A stretch of DNA of 64,000 bases from Chitinilyticum piscinae. GTDB lineage: Bacteria > Pseudomonadota > Gammaproteobacteria > Burkholderiales > Chitinibacteraceae. This document shows, piece after piece, positions 7,549-16,781 of the stretch (position 1 is its first letter; each line of letters starts with the position of its first letter). Both the position numbers and the translations under genes were made by a program. Where the stretch lies: assembly GCF_015223195.1 (NCBI RefSeq), contig NZ_JADFUA010000012.1, positions 30,585-94,584 of the forward strand, read 5' to 3'. The notes under the pieces are model-generated. The model worked only from the letters and a program-made list of their open reading frames with translations, did not search any database and was not told the DNA's origin.

Positions 7549-10218
7549 ATGTCCGAACAACTGTTTGCCAAAGAAACCCTGCCGGTCAGCCTCGAAGAGG
7601 AAATGCGCCGTTCCTATCTCGATTATGCGATGAGTGTGATCGTAGGGCGTGCATTGCCCGATGTCCGTGATGGCCTCAAGCCCGTTCATCGCCGCATTCT
7701 GTTTGCGATGCATGAAAGCAACAATGTCTGGAATCGTCCTTACGTGAAGTGTGCGCGGGTGATCGGTGACGTGCTGGGTAAATATCATCCGCACGGTGAT
7801 TTCGCAGCCTATGAAGCGCTGGTGCGCATGGCGCAGGATTTTTCGCTGCGCTACACACTGATTGATGGCCAGGGTAACTTCGGCTCGATCGATGGGGATA
7901 ATGCCGCGGCTTACCGTTACACCGAGTGTCGTCTGGAAAAGGTGACGGGCGAACTTCTCGCCGACATCGACAAGGAAACGGTCGATTTCACGCCGAACTA
8001 CGACGAGAAAGAGCTCGAACCAACCGTTCTGCCCACCCGGATTCCGAACCTGCTGATTAACGGCTCGTCGGGTATTGCTGTCGGTATGGCGACCAACATC
8101 CCGCCGCACAATGTCGGCGAGGTGATCAATGGCGCGTTGGCGCTGTTGGGCAATCCTGAGCTCAGTGTCGACGAGCTGATCGATTTCATTCCAGCTCCTG
8201 ATTTTCCGACCGCCGGCATCATTTATGGCATTCATGGGGTGCGCGAAGGCTACCGCACCGGTCGTGGCCGTGTCGTCATGCGCGCCCGCACCCACTTCGA
8301 AGACTGTGGCAAGAATGGTGACCGTCAGGCTATCGTCGTGGACGAGTTGCCATATCAGGTCAACAAGGCGCGTCTGCTGGAGCGGATCGGCGAGCTGGTA
8401 CGCGACAAGCTGATCGAGGGCATTTCGGAGATCCGGGACGAATCGGACAAGTCCGGCATGCGCGTGGTGATCGAGCTCAAGCGCAACGAGATGCCCGATG
8501 TGGTGCTGAACAACCTGTTCAAGCAGACCCAGCTTCAGGACAGCTTTGGCATCAATATGGTGGCGCTGGTCGATGGCCAGCCGCGCCTGTTGAATCTCAA
8601 GCAGGTGCTGGAGTGTTTCCTCAAGCATCGGCGTGAAGTGGTGACGCGCCGTACCGTTTTCGAACTGCGCAAAGCGCGCGAACGGGGGCATATTCTCGAG
8701 GGGCTCGCCGTTGCGTTGTCCAACGTCGATGAAATCATCGCGCTGATCAAGGCTGCGGCGACGCCGCCGGAGGCCAAGACCGCGCTGATGGGGCGTGTAT
8801 GGCGTTCCGAGCTGGTCGAGGACATGCTTTCGCGCACCGATATCGCCGCTTCGCGTCCGGAAGGCCTCGGCGTTGATTTCGGCCTGTCGGCTGACGGATA
8901 TCGTCTGTCCGAAGTACAGGCGCAGGCAATTCTGGAACTGCGTCTGCAGCGCCTGACGGGTCTCGAGCAGGACAAGATCGTTGGCGAATACAAAGAAATC
9001 ATGGCGAAGATCATCGACCTGCTCGATATCCTTGCCACACCCGCACGCGTGACGCAGATCATTTCCGACGAACTGAACGAAGTAAAACTCAACTATGGCG
9101 ATGCCCGTCGTTCGGAAATCGTGCTGCATGGTGACGACATCAGCATTGAAGACCTGATTACGCCGCAGGATATGGTGGTGACGCTGACGCACGGCGGCTA
9201 CATGAAGGCGACACCGACCGACGAATACCGTGCGCAAAAGCGTGGCGGTCGCGGCAAGCAGGCCGCAGCCACCAAGGACGATGATTTCATCGATCAGCTC
9301 TTCGTTGCCAATACCCACGATTACATCCTGTGCTTCTCCAGTCGTGGTCGTGTCTACTGGCTCAAGGTGTATGCGCTGCCGCAGGGCGGGCGCTCCAGCC
9401 GTGGCAAGCCGATCAACAATCTGCTGCCGCTCGAAGACGGGGAGAAGATCAGCGCCATCCTGCCGGTGAAGGCCTTTACCGATCATGATGCGCCGGATCT
9501 CGAGGACGATGCCGAGTTCGACGAAAAGGCCAATGGCCCGTTCATCTTCATGTGTACTGCCAACGGCACCGTGAAGAAGACGCCACTGAAGGCCTTCTCG
9601 CGCCCGCGTACCGCAGGCATCATCGCGGTGAAGCTGGAGGAGGGCGATCGCCTGGTCAGTGTGGCGATCACCTCCGGTCACGACCAGATCATGCTGTTCT
9701 CGGATGCCGGCAAATCGGTTCGTTTCAACGAGCATCCGGATGAAGGCGGTGTACGCCCGATGGGGCGGACGGCCGGCGGCGTGCGCGGCATGAAGCTTGA
9801 AGACGGCCAACAGGTCATTGCGCTGCTGGTGTCCACGTCGGATACGCAGATGGTGCTGACTGCCAGCAATGGCGGCTACGGCAAGCGCACCACGGTAGCG
9901 GATTTCCGCCTGACCAGCCGCGGCACGCAGGGCGTGATTGCGATGGATCTGACGGAAAAGACCGGCTTCAAGCTGGTGGCGGCAAGTCTGGTGGAAGAAA
10001 GCGACGACGTGATGCTGATTACCACCGGTGGTGTGCTGATTCGCACCAAGGTGGCCGAAATCCGTGAAACCGGTCGCTCTGCGCAGGGTGTGCGCCTGAT
10101 CAATCTGGACGAGGGCGAGTTCCTCTCCGGTCTTGAGAAGGTCTGCGAACCGGAGTCCGATGAGGAAGACGGCACCGAGGTCGGTGAGGTCGACGCGGGA
10201 GAGGTTGCGGACGAATAA
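7549..10218 (+). CDS. gyrA: DNA gyrase subunit A
   Basis: 889 residues, full length. It is the breakage-reunion subunit of the type II topoisomerase that introduces negative supercoils. The active-site Tyr lies in [10 protein letters not shown] near residue 124, and the GyrA box, QKRGGRGK, near 563, followed by the six-blade pinwheel domain and an acidic tail. The GyrA box separates it from ParC. Odd point: the quinolone-resistance-determining stretch reads [17 protein letters not shown], with Phe and Glu at the positions of E. coli Ser83 and Asp87. The start ATG at 7549 begins the conserved [19 protein letters not shown]. Confidence 0.97.
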   Translation: MSEQLFAKETLPVSLEEEMRRSYLDYAMSVIVGRALPDVRDGLKPVHRRILFAMHESNNVWNRPYVKCARVIGDVLGKYHPHGDFAAYEALVRMAQDFSLRYTLIDGQGNFGSIDGDNAAAYRYTECRLEKVTGELLADIDKETVDFTPNYDEKELEPTVLPTRIPNLLINGSSGIAVGMATNIPPHNVGEVINGALALLGNPELSVDELIDFIPAPDFPTAGIIYGIHGVREGYRTGRGRVVMRARTHFEDCGKNGDRQAIVVDELPYQVNKARLLERIGELVRDKLIEGISEIRDESDKSGMRVVIELKRNEMPDVVLNNLFKQTQLQDSFGINMVALVDGQPRLLNLKQVLECFLKHRREVVTRRTVFELRKARERGHILEGLAVALSNVDEIIALIKAAATPPEAKTALMGRVWRSELVEDMLSRTDIAASRPEGLGVDFGLSADGYRLSEVQAQAILELRLQRLTGLEQDKIVGEYKEIMAKIIDLLDILATPARVTQIISDELNEVKLNYGDARRSEIVLHGDDISIEDLITPQDMVVTLTHGGYMKATPTDEYRAQKRGGRGKQAAATKDDDFIDQLFVANTHDYILCFSSRGRVYWLKVYALPQGGRSSRGKPINNLLPLEDGEKISAILPVKAFTDHDAPDLEDDAEFDEKANGPFIFMCTANGTVKKTPLKAFSRPRTAGIIAVKLEEGDRLVSVAITSGHDQIMLFSDAGKSVRFNEHPDEGGVRPMGRTAGGVRGMKLEDGQQVIALLVSTSDTQMVLTASNGGYGKRTTVADFRLTSRGTQGVIAMDLTEKTGFKLVAASLVEESDDVMLITTGGVLIRTKVAEIRETGRSAQGVRLINLDEGEFLSGLEKVCEPESDEEDGTEVGEVDAGEVADE

Positions 10219-10246
10219 TCCGTCACCTGTCGCCATACGTGATATG

Positions 10247-10295
10247 GGGTATTGGTCTGAGGCCTAGTTTTTGACTAAGCTGCCAGCCAATACCC
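10247..10295. repeat. Inverted GGGTAT pair, 49-bp class
   Basis: GGGTATTGG (10247-10255) and CCAATACCC (10287-10295) form a perfect 9-bp inverted repeat, total 49 bases, with GAGGCCTAG inside. TTTTCTTTT follows, so this copy could also serve as the gyrA terminator. Confidence 0.7.
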
Positions 10296-10317
10296 TTTTC
10301 TTTTGCCGGAGGCGGCG

Positions 10318-10779
10318 ATGTGGTTGCCGGTCAGTGATCCCGAATTTTTCGCGCGTGTCTCGCCGTGGTTCATGGCCATGCCGCACAGCCGCACTCTCGG
10401 TCTGCAATTGCTGGCCGCCTCTCGCAGGAAGGTGGTGATGGGTTTGCCGTTTCGCGAGGAGCTGATTGGCAATCCGCTCAAGCGCATCCTGCATGGCGGT
10501 GTGGTAACCAGCCTGATCGACACCTGCAGTGCGGCTTCGATCTACACCTTGCTGGATGCCGTCGAGGCTGTGGCAACGCTTGATTTGCGTATCGATTATC
10601 TTCGTCCGGCCAGTCCGGATGCCACGCTGTATTGCGAAGCGGAATGCTATCGTCTGACCGACAATATTGCCTTTACCCGGGCGACGGCCTATCAGGATGA
10701 CCCGGCTCGGCCGATTGCGCATGGTGTGGCGACCTTCGCGCGCAGTCCGGTGCCGGCAGCGGTGGCGGGGGCGCTATGA
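10318..10779 (+). CDS. PaaI-like hotdog thioesterase (first of pair)
   Basis: 153 residues. The HGGVVTSLIDTCSAASIYTLL segment is the hotdog helix with the usual His-Gly-Gly, and TLDLRIDYLRPA is the following conserved strand of the PaaI/YbdB thioesterase group (acyl-CoA hydrolysis, cytoplasm). The start at 10318 is preceded by GGAGGCGGCG; an upstream in-frame ATG at 10303 lacks a ribosome site. Its stop overlaps the next start (ATGA), so the two hotdog proteins are coupled and may form a heteromer. The substrate cannot be told. Confidence 0.82.
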   Translation: MWLPVSDPEFFARVSPWFMAMPHSRTLGLQLLAASRRKVVMGLPFREELIGNPLKRILHGGVVTSLIDTCSAASIYTLLDAVEAVATLDLRIDYLRPASPDATLYCEAECYRLTDNIAFTRATAYQDDPARPIAHGVATFARSPVPAAVAGAL

Positions 10780-11204
10780 GTCCGCACTGGCAGGTGAATT
10801 CGATTGCCGAGCTGGATCTGCTGCTGCAGACCCGCATTCCCTATGCGGCACTGCTGGGTATCCGGGCGCATGCCGGCGATGACGGTGAGCCGCTGTTCCT
10901 ATTGCCTTACCAGGAGGCAAATATCGGCAATGTCCAGTTGCCGGCGTTGCATGGCGGGGTGATCGGCGGTTTTCTGGAAAATTCGGCAGTCATGCATCTG
11001 CTGTGGGCCCGCGAAGCATCCGAGTTGCCCAAGGTGGTCGATTTTTCCATCGACTACCTGCGCTCGGGACGGCCACAGGATACCTGGGCACGCTGCGAGA
11101 TCGTGCGGCAAGGCAAGCGCATCGCCAATGTACTGATGAGCGCCTGGCAGGATGACCCCGCGCGACCGATTGCGCAGGCGCGCGCGCATTTTCTGCTCGC
11201 CTGA
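10776..11204 (+). CDS. PaaI-like hotdog thioesterase (second of pair)
   Basis: 142 residues. LPALHGGVIGGFLENSAVMHLL and KVVDFSIDYLRSG match the same hotdog motifs as the preceding gene, and both share a C-terminal QDDPARPIA string, so the pair looks like an old tandem duplication that has diverged. Start overlaps the previous stop by 4 bases. Confidence 0.82.
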   Translation: MSPHWQVNSIAELDLLLQTRIPYAALLGIRAHAGDDGEPLFLLPYQEANIGNVQLPALHGGVIGGFLENSAVMHLLWAREASELPKVVDFSIDYLRSGRPQDTWARCEIVRQGKRIANVLMSAWQDDPARPIAQARAHFLLA

Positions 11205-11281
11205 ATACCCCGAAAAACGGCACAATACGGGTAAGCCGCAATGCGCCGGCGTCTGTTTTTTCTGCCCGTGGGATGCCCTTG

Positions 11282-12361
11282 ATGACGACATACAATTTCA
11301 GCTCCGGCCCTGCCGTACTGCCCCGTGACGTGTTGCTGCAAGTGCAGCAGGAGCTCACCGACTGGCACGGTTCCGGCATGTCCGTGATGGAAATGAGCCA
11401 TCGCGGCCCGGAGTTCACCCAGATCATCACCGAGGCCGAAGCCGATTTGCGTGCGGTGCTGGCCATCCCGGCAAATTACAAGGTGCTGTTTCTGCAGGGC
11501 GGTGCGCATTTCCAGTTCGGTATGATTCCGCTCAACCTCACCCAGCCCGGCGACACGGTCGATTACGTGAATACCGGCAGCTGGTCGAAGACTGCGATCA
11601 AGGAAGCGCAGCGCTACGCGAACGTGAACATCGTCGCCAGCAGCGAAGACCGCAATTTCAGCTACGTCCCCGATGAGGCGGGCTGGCAGCGCTCGGCCAA
11701 TGCCAAGTATCTGCACTACTGCTCGAATGAAACCATCGGCGGCGTCGAATTTCCCTTCATTCCCCAGTCTGATGTGCCCCTGATCTGCGACATGTCCTCG
11801 AACATCCTCTCGCAGCCGCTGGATGTCAGCCGCTATGGCTTGATCTATGCAGGCGCGCAGAAGAACATCGGACCGTCAGGCATGACCATTGCCATCATCC
11901 GCGAGGACCTGATCGGCCACGCGCGTGCCGAGGTCCCGACCATGCTGAACTACAAGACGCACGCCGACGCGAGTTCGCTCTACAACACGCCGCCGAGTTT
12001 TGCCATCTATGTCGCCGGCCTGGTCTTCAAGTGGCTGCAAAAGAACGGTGGCCTGGATGCCATGGCCCGGCACAATGCTACCAAGGCGGCGCTGGTGTAC
12101 GACGCCATTGACGGCTCGGGCGGGTTTTACCGTGCGCCGGTCTCCGGTGCCTGCCGCTCGCGCATGAACGTGCCGTTCTGGCTGAAGGATGCGGCACTGG
12201 ATGCCGAGTTCCTGCAGGGTGCAGAAGCCGCCGGGCTGGTGCAGCTCAAGGGGCACCGTAGCGTCGGCGGCATGCGCGCCTCGATCTACAACGCGATGCC
12301 GCTGGAGGGTGTGCAGGCACTGGTCGCCTACATGGCCGATTTCGCCCGCCGCCACGGCTAA
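11282..12361 (+). CDS. serC: Phosphoserine aminotransferase
   Basis: 359 residues, typical length. A PLP enzyme of the serine pathway (3-phosphohydroxypyruvate to phosphoserine) that also serves pyridoxine synthesis. It begins TTYNFSSGPAVLP, with MSVMEMSHRGPEF near 40 and AGAQKNIGPSGMT carrying the PLP lysine near 197. Start taken at the second in-frame ATG (11282), where homology begins. It is followed by pheA, as in the serC-pheA-hisC-type clusters of many Proteobacteria. Confidence 0.96.
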   Translation: MTTYNFSSGPAVLPRDVLLQVQQELTDWHGSGMSVMEMSHRGPEFTQIITEAEADLRAVLAIPANYKVLFLQGGAHFQFGMIPLNLTQPGDTVDYVNTGSWSKTAIKEAQRYANVNIVASSEDRNFSYVPDEAGWQRSANAKYLHYCSNETIGGVEFPFIPQSDVPLICDMSSNILSQPLDVSRYGLIYAGAQKNIGPSGMTIAIIREDLIGHARAEVPTMLNYKTHADASSLYNTPPSFAIYVAGLVFKWLQKNGGLDAMARHNATKAALVYDAIDGSGGFYRAPVSGACRSRMNVPFWLKDAALDAEFLQGAEAAGLVQLKGHRSVGGMRASIYNAMPLEGVQALVAYMADFARRHG

Positions 12362-12415
12362 GAATCCACTGGTCGCGCCCTGTCGCGGCCTCTTCCGTTT
12401 TTACCGGATGCCCTC

Positions 12416-13489
12416 ATGAGTGACGATTTGCTAAAAGTACACCGCGACGCCATCGATGCGATCGATGCGCAGGTGCTGCAACTGCTAAACCAGCGCGCCA
12501 AGCATGCGCACACCATCGGTGAAATCAAGGGGGGCGGCATTGTCTACCGCCCGGAGCGCGAAGCGCAGGTGCTCACGCGCATCAAGGAGCTCAACGAAGG
12601 CCCGCTGCCCGATGAAACCGTCGCGCGACTGTTCCGCGAGATCATGTCAGCCTGCCTGGCGCTGGAGCGGCCGCTGACCATCGCCTTCCTTGGCCCCGAG
12701 GGGACGTTCAGCCAGGCCGCCGCGATCAAGCATTTCGGCCATGCCGCGAGTACATTGGCCTGTGCGTCGATCGATGAAGCCTTCCGCGCTGTCGAAGCCC
12801 GCAGCGCCGATTATGTGGTGGCGCCGGTGGAAAACTCGACCGAAGGTGCGGTCGGTCGCACGCTGGATCTGATGGTGACCAGCCCGCTGAAAATCTGTGG
12901 CGAAGTGGTGCTGCGCATCCACCATCACCTGCTGCGTTCGGTCGAAGGGCTGGCCGGCATCAAGCGGGTGTATTCGCATGCGCAAAGTCTGGCGCAATGC
13001 CACGAATGGCTGAACAAGAATCTGCCGGCCGATGTCGAGCGCGTGTCGGTGGCCAGCAATGCCGAAGCTGCCCGGTTGGCGAGCCTGGATGCCGAGTGCG
13101 CGGCGATTGCCGGTGATGCGGCGGCCGAGAAGTTCGGCCTGTTGAAGCTGGCACAGAATATCGAGGACGAGCCGAACAATACCACGCGCTTCCTGGTGCT
13201 GGGCTATCAGGAGACCGTCCCTTCGGGCAAGGACAAGACGTCGCTCGTCATTTCCGCGCCGAATCGCCCCGGCGCGCTGGCCGAGCTGGTCGAGCCGCTG
13301 GCGCGCAACGGCGTGTCGATGAGCAAGTTCGAATCACGCCCCAGCCGCACCGGCCTGTGGGAATACGTGTTCTTCGTCGATGTCGAAGGGCATGCCCACG
13401 AAGCCAGGCTGCAGGCAGCACTGGCCGAGCTGCGCAATACTGCTGCATTCGTGAAGGTGCTGGGCGCCTATCCGCTCGCCGTAATCTGA
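12416..13489 (+). CDS. pheA: Bifunctional chorismate mutase / prephenate dehydratase
   Basis: 357 residues in three parts: AroQ chorismate mutase (about 5-85, HRDAIDAIDAQVLQLLNQRAKHA), prephenate dehydratase (about 92-270, TIAFLGPEGTFSQAA and NNTTRFLVLG) and a phenylalanine-binding ACT domain (about 280-355, SLVISAPNRPGALAELV and SKFESRPSRTGLWEYVFFVD). It converts chorismate to phenylpyruvate. The ESRPSR motif of the allosteric site is intact, so feedback inhibition by phenylalanine is expected. Confidence 0.97.
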   Translation: MSDDLLKVHRDAIDAIDAQVLQLLNQRAKHAHTIGEIKGGGIVYRPEREAQVLTRIKELNEGPLPDETVARLFREIMSACLALERPLTIAFLGPEGTFSQAAAIKHFGHAASTLACASIDEAFRAVEARSADYVVAPVENSTEGAVGRTLDLMVTSPLKICGEVVLRIHHHLLRSVEGLAGIKRVYSHAQSLAQCHEWLNKNLPADVERVSVASNAEAARLASLDAECAAIAGDAAAEKFGLLKLAQNIEDEPNNTTRFLVLGYQETVPSGKDKTSLVISAPNRPGALAELVEPLARNGVSMSKFESRPSRTGLWEYVFFVDVEGHAHEARLQAALAELRNTAAFVKVLGAYPLAVI

Positions 13490-13504
13490 CAGGGAGTTCC
13501 GGAC

Positions 13505-14092
13505 ATGAAGAAGGTAGCTGTTTTCTGCGGGGCCCGTACAGGCAATGACCCGATCTATGCCGAGGCGGCCGCAGCACTGGGGCGCGAGCTTGCTGCACGG
13601 GGGCTGACGCTGGTGTATGGCGGCGGCAATGTCGGCCTGATGGGTGAGGTTGCCAAAGGAGCTCTGGATGCCGGTGGCGAAGTCATCGGCGTGATTCCGG
13701 AATTCATGGCCCTGCGCGAGCTGGCGTATGCCGCCTGCACCGACCTGATCGTGGTCGATTCGATGCACACGCGCAAGGCCAAGATGGCCGAGCTGGCCGA
13801 TGCCTTTATCGCCTTGCCCGGCGGGCTGGGCACCTTCGACGAGCTGTTCGAAATTCTTACCTGGGCGCAGATTGGCCTGCATGGCAAGCCGATTGGTCTA
13901 TTGAATACCCAGGGCTATTACGATGGCTTGCTGGTGTTTCTGAACAAGGTCGCCGCCGATGGCTTCGTGCGTGAGGCTGAACTGGAAGCCGTGCAGGTTT
14001 CCGACGACATCGGCGCACTGATCGACCTGCTGGCCGCCCGCCCGCAGCACGCCGGCGAATGGCAGTACGATGCCCTGCGTGATCGTAGTTAA
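13505..14092 (+). CDS. LOG-family (TIGR00730) nucleotide phosphoribohydrolase
   Basis: 195 residues. The GGGNVGLMG motif near 38-46 and PGGLGTFDELFE near 105-116 are the signature of the lysine-decarboxylase-like LONELY GUY family, which cleaves nucleoside 5'-monophosphates (cytokinin riboside monophosphates in plants and some bacteria). Strong ribosome site (AGGGAGTTCCGGAC). Its metabolic role in bacteria like this is not settled. Confidence 0.88.
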   Translation: MKKVAVFCGARTGNDPIYAEAAAALGRELAARGLTLVYGGGNVGLMGEVAKGALDAGGEVIGVIPEFMALRELAYAACTDLIVVDSMHTRKAKMAELADAFIALPGGLGTFDELFEILTWAQIGLHGKPIGLLNTQGYYDGLLVFLNKVAADGFVREAELEAVQVSDDIGALIDLLAARPQHAGEWQYDALRDRS

Positions 14093-14097
14093 ATCTT

Positions 14098-14146
14098 GGG
14101 TATGGCTTCGTAGCCATTTTCCTTAAAGGTTTGTGGCGATATACCC
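14098..14146. repeat. Inverted GGGTAT pair, 49-bp class, upstream of hisC
   Basis: GGGTAT (14098-14103) and ATACCC (14141-14146), 49 bases in total. ATGGCT/AGCCAT forms an internal hairpin directly after the left end. The element fills most of the 73-base gap between the LOG gene and hisC. Confidence 0.7.
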
Positions 14147-14165
14147 TGTTAATTATGGAAGAACA

Positions 14166-15269
14166 ATGTCTGAACTGACCCACCGCGCCCCCGAATACAT
14201 CCGCGCCATTGCGCCGTACCAGCCGGGCAAACCGACTTCCGAACTCGCGCGCGAGCTGAATCTTGACCCCGCCGGTATCGTCAAGCTGGCGTCCAATGAA
14301 AACCCGCTGGGCATGAGCCCCAAGGCGCGTGCAGCGGTTGAAAAGGCGCTGGACGAACTGGCGCTGTACCCGGACGGCAACGGCTTCGAGCTCAAGAGCA
14401 AGATCGCCAGCAAGTTCGGCGTGGGGCTGGACCAGATCGTGCTGGGCAATGGCTCGAATGACGTACTCGAGCTGATTGCCCGCGCCTTTCTGCAGGCGGG
14501 CGATAGCTCGGTGTATTCGCAATACGCCTTTGCCGTGTACCCGCTGGCCGTGCAGGCCGTTGGCGCAACCGGCATCCAGGTGCGCGCCGTCGATTACGGC
14601 CACGATCTGGTCGCCATGCGCGAAGCCATCCGCCCGGACACCAAGATCGTCTGGATCGCCAACCCGAACAATCCGACCGGCACGCTGGCACGCCCGGGCG
14701 ACCTGCTGGAATTCCTCGAGCTCTGCCCGCCGAATGTGCTGGTCGTACTTGACGAGGCCTATACCGAATACCTGCCTGCCGAGAAGCGCAGCGATTCCAT
14801 TCTGTGGCTCAAGCAGTTCCCCAATCTGGTCGTGGTGCGCACCTTTTCCAAGGCCTACGGTCTGGCCGGCCTGCGCGTCGGTTTTGCACTGGCCCGTCCG
14901 GAAGTCGCCGACCTCCTCAACCGCGTGCGCCAGCCCTTCAATGTGAACAGCCTCGCGCTGGCTGCGGCCACCGCTGCGCTGGATGATCTGGACTTCCTGC
15001 GTGAAACGGTGGCGGTGAACAAGGCCGGGATGATGCAACTGGTCGCAGCCTTCCAGCGGCTGGAAGTGCCCTTTATCCAAAGCCACGGCAACTTCATTGC
15101 TTTCCACGTCGGCGATGCGCAGCTGATGAATCGTTTCATGCTTGAGCGTGGCGTCATCGTGCGCCCGCTGGGTGGCTACAACCTGCCCAATACCCTGCGG
15201 GTATCCATCGGTACCGAAGCTGAAAACGCCCGCTTTATCGCTGTGCTGGAAGAGGCGCTGGCCGGCTAA
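14166..15269 (+). CDS. hisC: Histidinol-phosphate aminotransferase
   Basis: 367 residues. A PLP-dependent class I/II aminotransferase, HisC2-like: IVKLASNENPLGMSPKA near 38, GNGSNDVLELIARAF near 95, WIANPNNPTGT near 165, LDEAYTEY near 205, and FSKAYGLAGLRVGFA with the PLP lysine near 233. It makes histidinol phosphate and may also act on aromatic keto acids next to pheA. Start 14166 has GGAAG upstream. A TATAAT box and a GGCGGATT/AATCCGCC inverted repeat follow the stop. Confidence 0.95.
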   Translation: MSELTHRAPEYIRAIAPYQPGKPTSELARELNLDPAGIVKLASNENPLGMSPKARAAVEKALDELALYPDGNGFELKSKIASKFGVGLDQIVLGNGSNDVLELIARAFLQAGDSSVYSQYAFAVYPLAVQAVGATGIQVRAVDYGHDLVAMREAIRPDTKIVWIANPNNPTGTLARPGDLLEFLELCPPNVLVVLDEAYTEYLPAEKRSDSILWLKQFPNLVVVRTFSKAYGLAGLRVGFALARPEVADLLNRVRQPFNVNSLALAAATAALDDLDFLRETVAVNKAGMMQLVAAFQRLEVPFIQSHGNFIAFHVGDAQLMNRFMLERGVIVRPLGGYNLPNTLRVSIGTEAENARFIAVLEEALAG

Positions 15270-15333
15270 GCCCCAAGCGGCGGATTTGCCGGTATAATCC
15301 GCCGCAAAATCAAACGATCACTGGAGCGATGCC

Positions 15334-15537
15334 ATGCCGCTGTTTGCCAATACCACTTATGTCTCCGAATACACCGAATTCATGCGCGGTTTCCTGAAGG
15401 ACAACCCGGATGTCGCGGCCGGCCAGGTTGAAGGCCGTGCGCTGCTGTGGGACAAGGCGCCGATCGATCTGGACGAGCGCGCGCGCAACAGCGCGTCCAA
15501 CGTGGCGCAAAAGCCGTATCCCTACCAGCCGGAATAA
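15334..15537 (+). CDS. DUF3460 family small protein
   Basis: 67 residues, starting MPLFANTTYVSEYTEFMRGFL and ending QKPYPYQPE. This matches the short DUF3460 proteins found almost only in Betaproteobacteria; function unknown. TGGAGCG is a fair ribosome site. A TATAAT box at 15293-15298 could drive it. Confidence 0.85.
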   Translation: MPLFANTTYVSEYTEFMRGFLKDNPDVAAGQVEGRALLWDKAPIDLDERARNSASNVAQKPYPYQPE

Positions 15538-15556
15538 GCGCAAGGGCGACTACGAC

Positions 15557-15581
15557 AAACCAGCCTGCGGGCTGGTTTTTT
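15557..15581 (+). terminator. Terminator after DUF3460 gene
   Basis: Stem AAACCAGC / GCTGGTTT with a 6-base loop and a run of T, 20 bases after the stop codon. Confidence 0.8.
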
Positions 15582-15599
15582 CATGGCAGGAGCGGGGCA

Positions 15600-16724
15600 G
15601 TGACTACGGCAGGCAACTGGGACATTTTCTGCAAGGTCGTCGACAACTACGGGGACATCGGCGTGTGCTGGCGGCTGGCGCGCCAGCTGGCGGGCGAATA
15701 CGGCATCTCTGTACGCTTGTGGGTCGATGACCTCGCCAGCTTTGCGCGGATTGCGCCGCAGCTGGATCCGGCCGCAGCGGAGCAGTTTCTCGATGGCGTG
15801 ATGGTTTGCCTCTGGGCGGAGGACTTTACCAAGACGCTCCCTGCGCCGGTGGTGATCGAGGCCTTTGCCTGTGCTCTGCCAGCCGCTTATCGCGCCGCGA
15901 TGCCGGGGGTAACGCGCTGCTGGCTCAATCTGGAATACCTGAGTGCCGAGGACTGGGTCGAGGGCTGTCACGGCTTGGGATCGCCACAGGGGCAGGGGCT
16001 GAACAAGTATTTCTTCTTCCCCGGGTTTTCGGCCGGTACGGGTGGCCTGCTGCAGGAGCAGGCTGCGCAGCATGAACGCGAGCGCTGGCATCAGGCCGAT
16101 TCCCGCAAGCTGCTGGCGCGTTTTGCCCCGTTTGATGAGCGCGTCAGCCGGAATGTCTCGCTGTTTGCCTATCCCAACCGCGCATTGCCGGCCCTGCTGG
16201 ATGAACTCGTCGAGGATGATAAAACAAGCAGGGTATATGTCCCTGACTCATTGATCACAAGATCCGTGGCGGAATATGTGGGTGGGTATATTGATTGCGG
16301 CAGTGTCTGGCAGCGGGACAACCTGCAGATTGTCACCCTGCCCATGCTCGCGCAGGCGGATTACGACCGGCTGCTGTGGAGTTGCGATGCCAACTTCGTG
16401 CGCGGTGAGGATAGTTTCGTGCGTGCGCAGTGGGCTGGCAAGCCGCTGATCTGGCACATCTACCGGCAGGATGAAAACACGCACCTGGAAAAACTCGCCG
16501 CCTGGCAAGCTCGCTATCTGGCCGATTGCGCCAGCTACGCCGCCAGCGCCCAGGCCGCCGCACTGGCTGCCTGGAACCGCGAAACGGCGGATCGCGATGT
16601 ATGGCGTACCTGGTTGCGTGCCCAGCCGGATCTGGCGCTGCACGCGCGCAGCTGGGCTAAGCAACTGGCACAACACGGAAATCTGGCGGGCAATCTGGTC
16701 AGCTTCGTCGGCTGCAAGGTATAA
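15600..16724 (+). CDS. earP: EF-P arginine 32 rhamnosyltransferase
   Basis: 374 residues from a GTG start with GGAGCGGGGCA upstream. EarP transfers rhamnose from dTDP-rhamnose to Arg32 of elongation factor P, restoring translation through proline runs. N-terminal WDIFCKVVDNYGDIGVCWRLARQL and C-terminal DYDRLLWSCDANFVRGEDSFVRAQ with the nucleotide-sugar-binding RGEDSFVR loop are diagnostic. The target gene efp follows 57 bases later. Around 16215-16290 codons become AT-rich (ACA, AGG, TCA, AGA), unlike the rest of the gene, and a direct GGGTAT pair falls there. Confidence 0.95.
   Translation: MTTAGNWDIFCKVVDNYGDIGVCWRLARQLAGEYGISVRLWVDDLASFARIAPQLDPAAAEQFLDGVMVCLWAEDFTKTLPAPVVIEAFACALPAAYRAAMPGVTRCWLNLEYLSAEDWVEGCHGLGSPQGQGLNKYFFFPGFSAGTGGLLQEQAAQHERERWHQADSRKLLARFAPFDERVSRNVSLFAYPNRALPALLDELVEDDKTSRVYVPDSLITRSVAEYVGGYIDCGSVWQRDNLQIVTLPMLAQADYDRLLWSCDANFVRGEDSFVRAQWAGKPLIWHIYRQDENTHLEKLAAWQARYLADCASYAASAQAAALAAWNRETADRDVWRTWLRAQPDLALHARSWAKQLAQHGNLAGNLVSFVGCKV
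16231..16289. repeat. Direct GGGTAT pair, 53-bp class, inside earP
   Basis: GGGTAT at 16231-16236 and again at 16284-16289, exactly 53 bases apart. The span encodes RVYVPDSLITRSVAEYVGGY with several rare codons. Confidence 0.5.
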
Positions 16725-16725
16725 T
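16720..16725 (+). promoter_or_regulatory. Likely -10 box for efp
   Basis: TATAAT overlaps the earP stop codon; TGGTCA lies 18 bases upstream. A T-rich stretch follows. It would give efp its own transcript. Confidence 0.4.
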
Positions 16726-16781
16726 CGCGCGTTTTTTATCGTCTAATCTGCTTGATTGCAGTAACAGGAAACACAGTAATT

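Noticed and set aside
7540..10236. An 898-codon open frame on the strand opposite gyrA
   Set aside because: It mirrors gyrA codon for codon. High GC and codon bias create long antisense frames; it has no ribosome site or family motifs.
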